DNA of 8,231 nucleotides from an uncultured Oscillospiraceae bacterium (GTDB taxonomy: Bacteria; Bacillota; Clostridia; Oscillospirales; Ruminococcaceae). Position 1 is the first letter of the stretch. Every line of letters begins with the position of its first letter. The stretch lies in contig CAUABB010000056.1 in the NCBI GenBank assembly GCA_958427155.1, forward strand, positions 1 to 8,231. Reading direction: 5' to 3'. This document shows, in pieces, positions 1-7,900 of this stretch. The position numbers were made by a program, and so were the translations under genes. Below the pieces are notes generated by a model that worked only from the letters and a program-made list of their open reading frames with translations, did no database searches and was not told where the DNA came from.

Positions 1-172
1 GTAAACCCGCTGCTTTTGCCCCCGCGTAATTCGCTTCAAAATACGGGTCTTTCTGTGAAATCTCTCTTCCGTACCCCGAACGAATGACGACAAATTCCAC
101 GCCGTCAGCTTTTACCTTGTCCCAGTCAATGGTTCCCTGATACTTAGAAACGTCAATCCCTTTTACGCTCAT
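1..172 (-). CDS. Endolysin, GH25 muramidase (lysozyme), N-terminal part only
   Basis: This is the phage lysin that cuts the glycan strands of host peptidoglycan at the end of infection, after the holin opens the membrane. Only the first 57 codons are present; the gene runs off the low-coordinate edge. The start MSVKGIDVSKYQG followed by IDWDKVK and FVVIRSGYG is the classic beginning of the GH25 (Cellosyl/Cpl-1) barrel. Asp7 in the GIDVS motif corresponds to the conserved active-site aspartate of the first strand; the other catalytic acidic residues would lie outside the window. The ATG at 172-170 is preceded by a perfect AGGAGG (180-185) with 7-base spacing and overlaps the holin stop as ATGA, which suggests translational coupling. 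There is no signal peptide, as expected for a holin-dependent lysin. The family call is firm; the C-terminal cell-wall binding part is unseen. Confidence 0.93.
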   Translation of the reverse strand, partial: MSVKGIDVSKYQGTIDWDKVKADGVEFVVIRSGYGREISQKDPYFEANYAGAKAAGL

Positions 173-438
173 TTTGTTTCCTCCTGTTTTGGTTCGGTGT
201 AAGTCATTGCCTGCGCGCTATCGCTCACTCCTTTTGTAGTTGGGTCGGTCACAACCCCAAGGATTGCCAGAACCGCAAAAATAGCATTTACAACGGATAA
301 CAATTTGTTCCCAAGATCCCCTAAATCAAGCGTATAGCCAAATACGGCGGCGATAACCTGAATCAGAAGCAGCACCGCCGGAATTAACGATAGCCAAAAG
401 GTTTTATTTTTTAGTCTTACAAGCCAATTAATATTCAT
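169..438 (-). CDS. Phage holin, phi LC3 family (Phage_holin_1)
   Basis: This small membrane protein of 89 residues should form the lesions that release the endolysin. Two hydrophobic segments are visible, at about residues 14-35 (WLSLIPAVLLLIQVIAAVFG) and 46-65 (LLSVVNAIFAVLAILGVV), joined by a short loop with acidic residues. A charged tail ending in EPKQEETK follows. This is a class II holin layout with both ends probably in the cytoplasm. The N-terminal NWLVRLKNKTFW and the DPTTKGVSDSAQAMTY motif after the second segment are typical of the phi LC3 family of Firmicute phages. The ATG has a strong GAGGAG site (447-452) 8 bases upstream, which overlaps the TAG stop of the XhlA-like gene. The stop overlaps the endolysin start. 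There is no second in-frame start close to the first that would suggest a dual-start antiholin. Confidence 0.93.
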   Translation of the reverse strand: MNINWLVRLKNKTFWLSLIPAVLLLIQVIAAVFGYTLDLGDLGNKLLSVVNAIFAVLAILGVVTDPTTKGVSDSAQAMTYTEPKQEETK

Positions 439-451
439 ATCGATTTCTCCT

Positions 452-841
452 CTATTTGATAAACAATGTCAATAAAGTAATAATTCCCACTGCAAGTCCT
501 CCAGAAACCGTTGAAACAATCGCAGTCAGAGCTGTCCGCTTTACGCTGTTCCATCGTTCCGCCGGTTCGTTTTTTAACGCATCGATATCTTTCCGCTGTC
601 TCTGTTGCTCGTCCAGCATCCGTTCCATATTATCCGCCAGCTTTGATACCGAAAGGCTCAAACGGTGGATTTCGGAGACGTTTTTCTCAAGCCCGTCTAC
701 CCGTTCCACAAGAGCGTTTAACTTGATCGGCGCCCCCAAAGCGTGGTGTTCGTCAACCCGTTTTTCCAGCTCGTCAATCCTCCGTTGGTTTGACTTTGCT
801 CGCTGCACCGTTTCAATTAACAGCTTTTCATTTTCTTCCAC
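452..841 (-). CDS. XhlA-like coiled-coil protein with C-terminal membrane anchor
   Basis: The product is about 129 residues. It is a charged helical protein with heptad-like leucine spacing and one hydrophobic segment near the C terminus (TALTAIVSTVSGGLAVGIITLLTLFI). The text before the anchor, EPAERWNSVKRTAL, resembles the KPxKRW stretch common in XhlA/haemolysin-type phage proteins. In PBSX, XhlA sits beside the holin and helps lysis at the membrane, and the gene order here is the same. The open frame extends to a GTG at 865, but that start would overlap the end of the receptor-binding gene and place the AGGAGG at 851-856 inside the gene. The in-frame GTG at 841 lies 9 bases after that AGGAGG, so it is preferred. 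GC content is clearly higher than in the tail genes. The family assignment is by architecture and context, so the lysis role is inferred. Confidence 0.8.
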   Translation of the reverse strand: MEENEKLLIETVQRAKSNQRRIDELEKRVDEHHALGAPIKLNALVERVDGLEKNVSEIHRLSLSVSKLADNMERMLDEQQRQRKDIDALKNEPAERWNSVKRTALTAIVSTVSGGLAVGIITLLTLFIK

Positions 842-850
842 ATCTTTAGT

Positions 851-856
851 CCTCCT
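851..856 (-). promoter_or_regulatory. Ribosome binding site AGGAGG that decides the XhlA-like start
   Basis: A perfect AGGAGG begins inside the TAA stop of the receptor-binding gene. Nine bases lie between it and the GTG at 841-839. The GTG at 865 is upstream of this site and has no comparable site of its own. An ATG at 842-840 is out of frame and stops after eight codons. Confidence 0.8.
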
Positions 857-2985
857 TATTTCCACTTTCCAACAACATTAAGGTCAAGGTACCATGTTGG
901 CAAAGCTCCTCCACTTAATGCCGTTGCCCTTATAATGCTAAAAGCAGGTGTTTTTTCTGTAGACCCCATTGATGTATTTACATCTGTGCCTAACCATCCA
1001 TTAAGTCCTGAAGAAGTTGATAACGTTGCAGAAATAATTGGTTTTTCTATAAAACTGAACGGGTAATCAACACCGTCTGACATGAAAGCTCCTGCGACAC
1101 TCATGTATAAACTACCCCAAGCGTTAAAATTAGTACACAATTTTGAATATCTTCCCCAGCATTCTGCAATTCCGCTGTTCCATTTTCTGTACGTCCATAT
1201 TCCGGAGGTTCCTTGTTCCACAATGAAATCTAACATAGGAATGCCGTTTAAGTTCAAATTACCGTTTGTGTTAATATCTCCCGACACATCAAGAGCATAC
1301 TCAGGATTTGGATTGTTCACGCCAACTTTTCCATCTCTTAGCGATACCGTTGGAATTCCCTTTCCTATTGAAACAGTAATAATATCGCTAGAAAATTTAT
1401 CAGACGCAACAAATTCAAGCGCCCACTCATATGCCTGATCTAAGTTTTCAAAATTATTTGAATCATATGAAAATGTTGATCCTGAAATATTTGCAGAAAG
1501 TTCTATGTATTCACTCCAAGAACCACCATTTTGCATTTTTCTATATTTTAAAGATTGCAAAGAGTTTTTAGGAATTCCACTTACATTAATAGGACTGAAT
1601 GTTCCTGAAATGCTCAAATTACAATAAGTTTCGTAATTATTTACACGAGAAAATAAATAATCGCTGATTTGTATAGGCTGATAAGATATAACTGAAATGA
1701 CACTTGAATATGAACAAGTATATCCTCTACTATCTGTAGCAGTAACAACTATTGTTACATTCCCAGAAGAACTTATAGTTCCATAAGATATTTCGTTACT
1801 AGAATTAGTTTTAATTACATCATTAATAGAAACGCTATATTGAGAAATTGTAGCTCCGTTTTTAGGCGTTGCTTCCACAATTTGAACTAAAAGGTTTGAT
1901 TGGTTTTGAACTAAAACTTGGTTGTTTCCAGTAACATTAACAACGTTTTCATTACTATCTGAATAAGAGAATATTGGTGTTTCAGAAAATGAAGGGCTGC
2001 TATTTTCGGAAGATGTGTAAATTTTTCCAGTTACAGTTGAAGGATTTCCTATTTGTTCACTTTCAGAATAAGTTGTAAGTTTATATGTCACATCAATACT
2101 TTGAAGAGATGACATATAATTCATTATAAAATTAATTTGTTCTTGTGAAAGTGTAAAACTTTTATTTACAATTCCTATATCTGATGTTATATTTTCAAAT
2201 GACAGCAAAATCGTGTTTCCATCTAAAACATCAAAAGTATAATTATACCCTGTATTATATATATTCCATCTTGTATTAATTATTGGATTTGATGAATCAA
2301 TTTGAAGATCAGATACAGATGATATTGTCGCGCTTCCTAATGTTTGAATAGATATTGTTTTTGATGTTCCAGAAACACCATTGTATGTCCTTACTGCTCT
2401 AACCGCTAGGCTGTATGAACTTCCCGGAGAAAGCCCGGTTACATTTCCTGTAACTTTTGTCGTAGAAGAATTATTAAAATTAATCCAACTTTGGCCACCA
2501 TTCAAAGAATAACTCCAAGAATTACAACTATAATTAGTAATTGCAACAAATTGTAATGTACTATCTGTTATCTTTGATACAGTTAAAGAAACTGTTGGAG
2601 CAGCGCGATCTATCGGAGTAAGCGCAAACGTTTGAGCCCCATTACCAGATATAGGAGTATTTCCATTATATGTTCCTTCAAACCATACGCTTAAAGACCC
2701 ATTAGAAGCAGCTGGGAGTGTTACAGTTTGATCAAGCATAACTGTATCAGAAGATGTAAACGAATAACTTACTTGACCTGTTTGCCACAAGTTATTTCCA
2801 ATAGCTAATGTAAAATTTCCGGTTCCGTAAGTTGTATATCCTGTGTTTGTCCTTCTAAATATAAGCCTTGCTCTAACTGTAAAAGTATTTGCTGTTGGAT
2901 TTTGGGTTGCAGACCATTCAACTCTTCCTTGCAAATATTCTGTTCCTGATGTTCTATTTAATATAAAGCTACCTGATAGTGCCAA
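856..2985 (-). CDS. Receptor-binding / minor tail protein, DUF859-like with Fn3-like domain
   Basis: This 709-residue protein is probably the tail-tip fibre that binds the host surface. The N terminus (MALSGSFILN, then RVEWSATQNP) and a beta-rich region to about 128 match the start of DUF859-type siphophage minor tail proteins. Residues 129-217 look like a fibronectin type III domain, with the VTGLSPGSSYSLAVRAV signature. The middle, about 220-540, is Ser/Asn/Ile-rich beta structure with TATDSRGYT near 413-422 and LKYRKMQNGGSW near 480-491, as in DUF859 proteins. Residues 543-580 contain a GVNNPNPEYALDVSGDI motif of the kind found at tail-fibre shaft/tip junctions. IWTYRKWNSGIAECWG at 596-611 starts a C-terminal domain that is probably the tip. 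The start is TTG, with AGGAG (2993-2997) 7 bases upstream. There is no signal peptide or hydrolase motif. The receptor is unknown. Confidence 0.82.
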   Translation of the reverse strand: MALSGSFILNRTSGTEYLQGRVEWSATQNPTANTFTVRARLIFRRTNTGYTTYGTGNFTLAIGNNLWQTGQVSYSFTSSDTVMLDQTVTLPAASNGSLSVWFEGTYNGNTPISGNGAQTFALTPIDRAAPTVSLTVSKITDSTLQFVAITNYSCNSWSYSLNGGQSWINFNNSSTTKVTGNVTGLSPGSSYSLAVRAVRTYNGVSGTSKTISIQTLGSATISSVSDLQIDSSNPIINTRWNIYNTGYNYTFDVLDGNTILLSFENITSDIGIVNKSFTLSQEQINFIMNYMSSLQSIDVTYKLTTYSESEQIGNPSTVTGKIYTSSENSSPSFSETPIFSYSDSNENVVNVTGNNQVLVQNQSNLLVQIVEATPKNGATISQYSVSINDVIKTNSSNEISYGTISSSGNVTIVVTATDSRGYTCSYSSVISVISYQPIQISDYLFSRVNNYETYCNLSISGTFSPINVSGIPKNSLQSLKYRKMQNGGSWSEYIELSANISGSTFSYDSNNFENLDQAYEWALEFVASDKFSSDIITVSIGKGIPTVSLRDGKVGVNNPNPEYALDVSGDINTNGNLNLNGIPMLDFIVEQGTSGIWTYRKWNSGIAECWGRYSKLCTNFNAWGSLYMSVAGAFMSDGVDYPFSFIEKPIISATLSTSSGLNGWLGTDVNTSMGSTEKTPAFSIIRATALSGGALPTWYLDLNVVGKWK

Positions 2986-2992
2986 CGTATAA

Positions 2993-2997
2993 CTCCT
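2993..2997 (-). promoter_or_regulatory. Ribosome binding site AGGAG for a TTG start
   Basis: AAAAGGAG lies directly at the end of the hub gene, touching its TAA stop (2999-3001), and 7 bases before the TTG at 2985-2983. The encoded MALSGSF start matches the usual N terminus of this tail protein family, so TTG is accepted although it is the rarest of the common start codons. Confidence 0.75.
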
Positions 2998-2998
2998 T

Positions 2999-4582
2999 TT
3001 AACTTAACACAATAAAATCAGCGCCTAAATTATTTGGTACAATCTGCATTTGTCCAATTTGAAGCCGGTCTTTTACTAATAAATCTGTTACTTCTGTTCT
3101 TTGATCATTAACTGTTAATACCTTCATTGCTCTATAATAAATATCAAATCCTGTTGGTATCATTTGAGCACTATAATCTTGATTTGGATCTGATACTTCC
3201 ACCCCATAAGCAGATACAATTTTAAATACAGCATTTCCATCTTTTGAAAAACCGTACTCCCATACAGGATTTCCATCGTTCCAACCAGAATTTGTATAAG
3301 CAAACCCACCAGAGTTTATAGTATAAATCGTATTACTTTCATCTAATGTGGGGTTATCATGCATATAATACTTTATAGAACCATCAGGCTGTGAAACTTC
3401 CGTAAAATATAATCCAAGCGAATTACAAAGTAAATCATTAAATCCAATTAGAGTCTGTACTCTATCGTTTAACGCAGAATTTATTTCATTTTGTATAGTC
3501 TCTATTATTACTTTTTGCCTATTTGTAAGAGGATTTGACTTTGCGTATGAATTATTAGTTGAGGTTTCCCCTTTTCCGCTAATACTTGTATTTTGATTAA
3601 TTTTATAGGTTATATTGGTTATAATAGAATTGTGCTGATTCTCTTCCGCATCAATATATATTATTTTGTCCAATGGATAAAGATATGGAGCAGAAATTAT
3701 TTTTGCGTTACATGGAACATACGAAAAACCATTTAAAAATTGGTTAAGATTTCCTATAACATTTTGTACATTTTCCTGTAAAAGAGAATTTCCCTCAATA
3801 TTAATCGCGTATTCATCACTTCCTGCTAAATAAATAGTTTCTTCAATTGTAGCCGCCACACCTGTAATCGTAATTTGGTCTTCGTATATATCGCCGCTAA
3901 ACCTATTTGAAACAGATGTAGTGTAATTTGCATCTTCATACCAATTCATTTGTAATTGACCATCCCAATCAATCCAAGCACATACTCCCATTAACTCGGC
4001 GCACCATTGAACAATTTGCCTATAAGTCAAATTTTCATCTTCCGGTCTTTGAGATACTATATAGTTATAATTTGTTAAACTACTAAGAGTAACCCCCAAA
4101 GGAACATTACAATTATCACAAGCATCTTCAACAAGTTGCCCTAATGTAGCGGGAAAAGAAATAGATGAATCCCACAATTTATCAAATCTTACCATTCTGT
4201 CTAAAGCAACTAAAGATATTGTAGATAACATTCTTGGGCTTTCATCTATTGTAAAATATCCCATCGGAACAAAATAAGTGTCAGAATTTGGGATTGTAGT
4301 GTCTTGTATTCCTATTTGAACAAATAGTTCTGCCCCTTCGAATGCTATATTATTGAAATTTCCATCGTAATTATTTAATTTTAACTTCAATTCTGATGCA
4401 ATAGCAGAACCAATTTCAATTTTAGAACCTGATGTGCAGTATCGATCTATTTCTAATCCATTCATCACAATGTCTTTATTTGTTATTTCAATGGTTTCGT
4501 TAGATGTGTTTATTTCAATGTATACTAATTGTGGGTTTTCTGATTCAAATAAGGCTTTTACACTATCTGTTAATGGATACAT
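2999..4582 (-). CDS. Tail hub / baseplate protein, gp27- or Tal-like
   Basis: This 527-residue protein follows the small distal-tail gene and should form the central hub closing the tail tube, to which the receptor-binding protein attaches. The N-terminal half shows the pattern of Firmicute phage hub proteins: SKIEIGSAIASELKLKLNN at 53-71, VPMGYFTIDE at 105-114, ALDRMVRFDKLW at 126-137, then LTYRQIVQWCAELMG at 185-199 followed by WIDWDGQLQMNW. The second half is Asn/Ile/Ser-rich, with NSGWNDGNPVWEYGFSKDG near 432-450 and a C-terminal LLVKDRLQIGQMQI strand near 501-514. No peptidase, lysozyme or NlpC/P60 motif is visible, unlike longer Tal proteins. Two cysteines form a CDNC motif at 154-157. 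The ATG has GAAAGG 7-8 bases upstream, within the last codons of the preceding gene. The hub role is inferred from sequence pattern and position. Confidence 0.82.
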   Translation of the reverse strand: MYPLTDSVKALFESENPQLVYIEINTSNETIEITNKDIVMNGLEIDRYCTSGSKIEIGSAIASELKLKLNNYDGNFNNIAFEGAELFVQIGIQDTTIPNSDTYFVPMGYFTIDESPRMLSTISLVALDRMVRFDKLWDSSISFPATLGQLVEDACDNCNVPLGVTLSSLTNYNYIVSQRPEDENLTYRQIVQWCAELMGVCAWIDWDGQLQMNWYEDANYTTSVSNRFSGDIYEDQITITGVAATIEETIYLAGSDEYAINIEGNSLLQENVQNVIGNLNQFLNGFSYVPCNAKIISAPYLYPLDKIIYIDAEENQHNSIITNITYKINQNTSISGKGETSTNNSYAKSNPLTNRQKVIIETIQNEINSALNDRVQTLIGFNDLLCNSLGLYFTEVSQPDGSIKYYMHDNPTLDESNTIYTINSGGFAYTNSGWNDGNPVWEYGFSKDGNAVFKIVSAYGVEVSDPNQDYSAQMIPTGFDIYYRAMKVLTVNDQRTEVTDLLVKDRLQIGQMQIVPNNLGADFIVLS

Positions 4583-4587
4583 CTAAA

Positions 4588-4950
4588 TTACCTTTCTATA
4601 ACGTTAAAACTTATATTTTCCCAAAGCCCCATACTGGCATTATACATAGGCGCAGATCGGTTCCCAACATAAAATGTTTTTGTAACAAATCCATTGGCTA
4701 ACGGGTCTAAATATGTAATTGAAAGATATTCTGGCTGAAACGCATTAAGAACTTGACTTACTACTGTCGTGGAAACAAAATTCCACGACAGTTGAAGCCC
4801 TGTTACTTGACGTATTCTTTTTTTGTGCATTATTGCGTCTTCAGTTCTACCAGCATCAGACGCGGATACGTCTTCAAGTTGATATGTTAGAGAAGATGGA
4901 CATGGGATAGAATTTCCATCTACAGATTGAATTGGATTTATTTTTTCCAT
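4588..4950 (-). CDS. Small tail protein, DUF6711-like, in the distal-tail (Dit) position
   Basis: This 120-residue protein lies between the tape measure and the hub gene, the place usually held by the distal tail protein. Visible elements are INPIQSVDGNSIPCPSSLTYQLEDVSAS at the N terminus (positions 4-31), a basic HKKRIRQVTGLQLSW segment (42-56), YLSITYLDPLANGFVTKTFYVG (75-96), and WENISFNVIER at the end. The PxPSS...DVS, LSW, TYxDP and TFYVGxRSA pattern fits the DUF6711 family of Firmicute siphophages as I recall it. The protein is much shorter than typical two-domain Dit proteins of about 200-300 residues. It could be a minimal ring protein joining tail tube and hub, but this is inferred from gene order. 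The ATG has GGAG (4958-4961) 7 bases upstream. A perfect inverted repeat lies in codons 53-63. Confidence 0.75.
   Translation of the reverse strand: MEKINPIQSVDGNSIPCPSSLTYQLEDVSASDAGRTEDAIMHKKRIRQVTGLQLSWNFVSTTVVSQVLNAFQPEYLSITYLDPLANGFVTKTFYVGNRSAPMYNASMGLWENISFNVIER
4763..4792. repeat. Perfect 12-bp inverted repeat with 6-base loop, inside a gene
   Basis: ACTGTCGTGGAA at 4763-4774 is the exact reverse complement of TTCCACGACAGT at 4781-4792; the loop between them is ACAAAA. Read on the coding strand it falls in codons 53-63 (Gln to Val) of the small tail gene, with the loop UUUUGU. No run of T follows on either strand, so it is not a typical intrinsic terminator. It may be an RNA hairpin affecting translation or processing of the tail transcript, a binding site, or chance. 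Confidence 0.7.
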
Positions 4951-4964
4951 TCTATTTCTCCATT

Positions 4965-7900
4965 TTATACACCAATTGGAATTACTGTTTTCCCATCTCT
5001 TCTATTTCGTCTCTCAGCAGCAGATATAATTTGTTCAGAACGAACTGTACCGTCCTGATTCATAATTTGAATTGTTATATCTCCCCCTCCAATTCCATTT
5101 GCTGAGCTTATTGCTTGGTACACAGCAGAAGCAATTCCAGCCGTAATTTGATTGTTATTTGCAACAGCGGTCTTGCTTCCAATTGTTCCTACCATTTCTG
5201 GCCCTGCTTCTCTTGCAATAAATAACTGGCCTTGCGTTGGAAATCCTCCTGAAGCATATCCGGGAACGCCAATTGCGTGTAAATAATCAGCCGTTGTTTT
5301 TATTGTGCTAAAATCTAAATTTAATTTGCTTACGTCTGGATATTGTAATCTTGCTACAGCTTGATTTACTTGGTCTACGGAAGCAGCTCCCTGTTCTCCT
5401 AATTTCCTTAGTTTTCCGACCAGATCAATTGTTTTATCGCCAGCATTCGAAATACTATCTATCAAATCCCCAATGCTATCTTTTACATCGTTAGACGCAT
5501 TTTCTCCTGTTTTTTTATAATTTTCAAATGCAGCTTCAACATCTTCTGTGCTTTTCTTCGCTTTATCTAATTCAGTTGAAGTTCCTTCCACATACCCATT
5601 TAGTTCATCTACATTTTTAGAAACATCATCTATTTTTACGGATGTTGCCATAAGTCCAGTTTCAGGGTCATCAAGAATTTTATCAATTTCTTTCATGCGT
5701 TCAATTTGTTCTTCTGTCACTTCTACGGACTGATTTAACGCTCTATATTCTTCGTCAAGTTGTAAAAGATAATCTTTTCTATCTTGTAATTCATTTAGTT
5801 CTTTCAGAACATCATTTCTGTCTCTCATTTGTTTATTTAACTCAATTTCAAGTTGTGCTTGAGCACTGTATGCTTCTTCCAAGTAGTCCATATAAGCGGC
5901 TGTTTTAGCTTGTTCTTTCATTGCATCTATCAAATCCATTACAGCTTGTTCACTCATATTTACTGTATTAGTTACTTCATCATACTCAAGTTTAAGACCA
6001 TCAAGATTATAACTGTTTATTTCATCTACATACCCTTTAATAATTGCCGGATTTGCTCCTTCATCTATCAAATCAAACAATCTGGACGCAGTAGTTCTCA
6101 GCGTTTCAAATTTTTCATCGACGTTTTCAATTCCTTGAATTTTATCTTCTAAATTAACAGTTATTTCTTTTACAACTTCTACACTCGATCTTGCGTCTTC
6201 CATAACCAATTGTATTCCTTTATATGTGTCTGAATTTATCCATGCTTCCCAAATTTCTTCTTGCTTATCAGAATATTTTCCAAAAGAAATTCCTAATATT
6301 GGAAGTATAATTGCAAAAGGAATACTTAGTACAAGCCCCGTTGTTCCAAATGCTAATGTAGCTCCAGCTATCCCAACACCTCCACCTAATAATGTTCCTA
6401 AAAAATTTTGAATATTTATTCCGTTTTTTCCAATATCATATGAAAATAAAAATTGAGTTATAAATCCAGAAATAGATATTCCTATTCCAGAAAACAATGG
6501 ATTTATTTTCCCGATAATTGACTTAATTGAATTAAATGCATTATATAAATTAGATATTCCTCTAAAAAAACTCGTTCCAATTTTCCAAGCTAAAATCCCA
6601 GCACCTATTTTAATAACTAAATCTAACACTTTTTTCATATCATCAACTAAAGCATCAGATTTTTCTTTTAAAGTTTCATCCAACCCTTGCAAAAAATCGT
6701 ATTGCGGCAATTCAAAATCTAACCCTAATCCTCCGGATACGCTAGAATTACCTAAACCAGTATTTGATGTATTATCATCCAGTCTATTAATTTCATCAAT
6801 TCCTAGCAAAGTTGCCCTTAACTCTTTAGCGTTTCCAGTAGCATCATCTAATGAATCGGCAACATCTTCTGCGCCAGAAGCAATGTTTCCAAGGCTTGAA
6901 TAATCTACTTCTGGTAATTCAAACCCTAAGAAATTTGCAAACTCTTGTACTGCAAGCCTTAACGCCTTTACAAACGCAATAATATACGGCAAAATTTTGT
7001 TAATTATAGGAATAAAAACATTTCCCAATGATCTAGTTAGCTGATCGATTTGTGCTTGAAGTATTCTTAATTGGTTTGCCGGAGCTTCAAGAGTCCTAGC
7101 CATATCTCCTTGGGCTGTTGTTACCTGAGTCATAATTGCATAGTATCTTAATTGCGCTTTTTCCGCTTGTGTCATGCTTGATACAGACTGGTCAATGCCT
7201 AAAGATAATGCAACCGCTTCTAGTCTAGCTTGTGATAAATCATATCCTAAACGTCTTAATGGCTCTAATTCCCCAGAAATTCCAGATTGCAATTTAAGCA
7301 TAGATTCTTCAAAAGGTAAGTTAAAAAACGAAGACAAGTCATATCCTAATTGCGTTAGGTTTTTAGACATAATTTCAGCGCGATCAGCAGAAACGCCAAA
7401 TCCTGTAGCCAAAGTCATAAATACGCCTTGATTTCTCATCCATTCAGAAGGATCAATTCCCATAATTTCAGATACTGTCTCAGCATATTCTTGTGCTTCT
7501 AAAGCATACTCTCCCATTGCAACCGTAAATAGATTTAAATTTTCCATATACGATGCAGATTCATCAATCCAAGTTCCAATCACTTGAGAAACTTGTCTAA
7601 ACCCATAATAATATGTAGCTAAACGTGCCTGAAATCCACTTATTCCTGTTCCAAGAATTCCATTTCCACCATAGGATTTTGATGCGCTTTTAGTAAGTTT
7701 TTCGTTTGCTGTAATAGCTTTCTGAATATTTGATGGTAATTTGCTAAACCCTTGAGAAACCTTTTCCATTTCAGATGCTAAAGGCTTCATATATGTAACA
7801 AGCTGCTGAATTTGGCTATTAAAGCTTTTCAAATCAGCAGCTTTTAATCCATCAATTACTTTAGGCAAATCAGATAAAGCTTTTATATTTGAATTTAATC

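Noticed and set aside
511..726. Open frame of 71 codons on the plus strand
   Set aside because: It lies wholly opposite the XhlA-like gene, has no recognisable domain, and reads against the direction of the whole operon.
456..881. Open frame of 141 codons on the plus strand, opposite the XhlA-like gene
   Set aside because: It is antisense to a gene with clear family features and a strong ribosome binding site. Its product is Ser/Phe/Arg-rich without recognisable domains.
1082..1438. Open frame of 118 codons on the plus strand
   Set aside because: It is the reverse of the C-terminal part of the receptor-binding gene. The minus-strand reading has conserved tail motifs; this one has none.
2237..2248. 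GTATAATTATAC, a perfect 12-base palindrome
   Set aside because: It is almost all A and T within a region of about 20-25% GC, where such palindromes arise readily by chance, and it lies within coding sequence.
4763..4792. Reading the inverted repeat as an intrinsic terminator
   Set aside because: Neither strand has a T-run after the stem, the site is inside a gene, and the downstream hub gene has its own ribosome site but no visible promoter.
5853..6152. Plus-strand frame with hydrophobic, Ile/Phe/Tyr-rich product resembling a membrane protein
   Set aside because: It is the complement of AT-rich helical coding sequence in the tape measure gene; the hydrophobic look follows from that.
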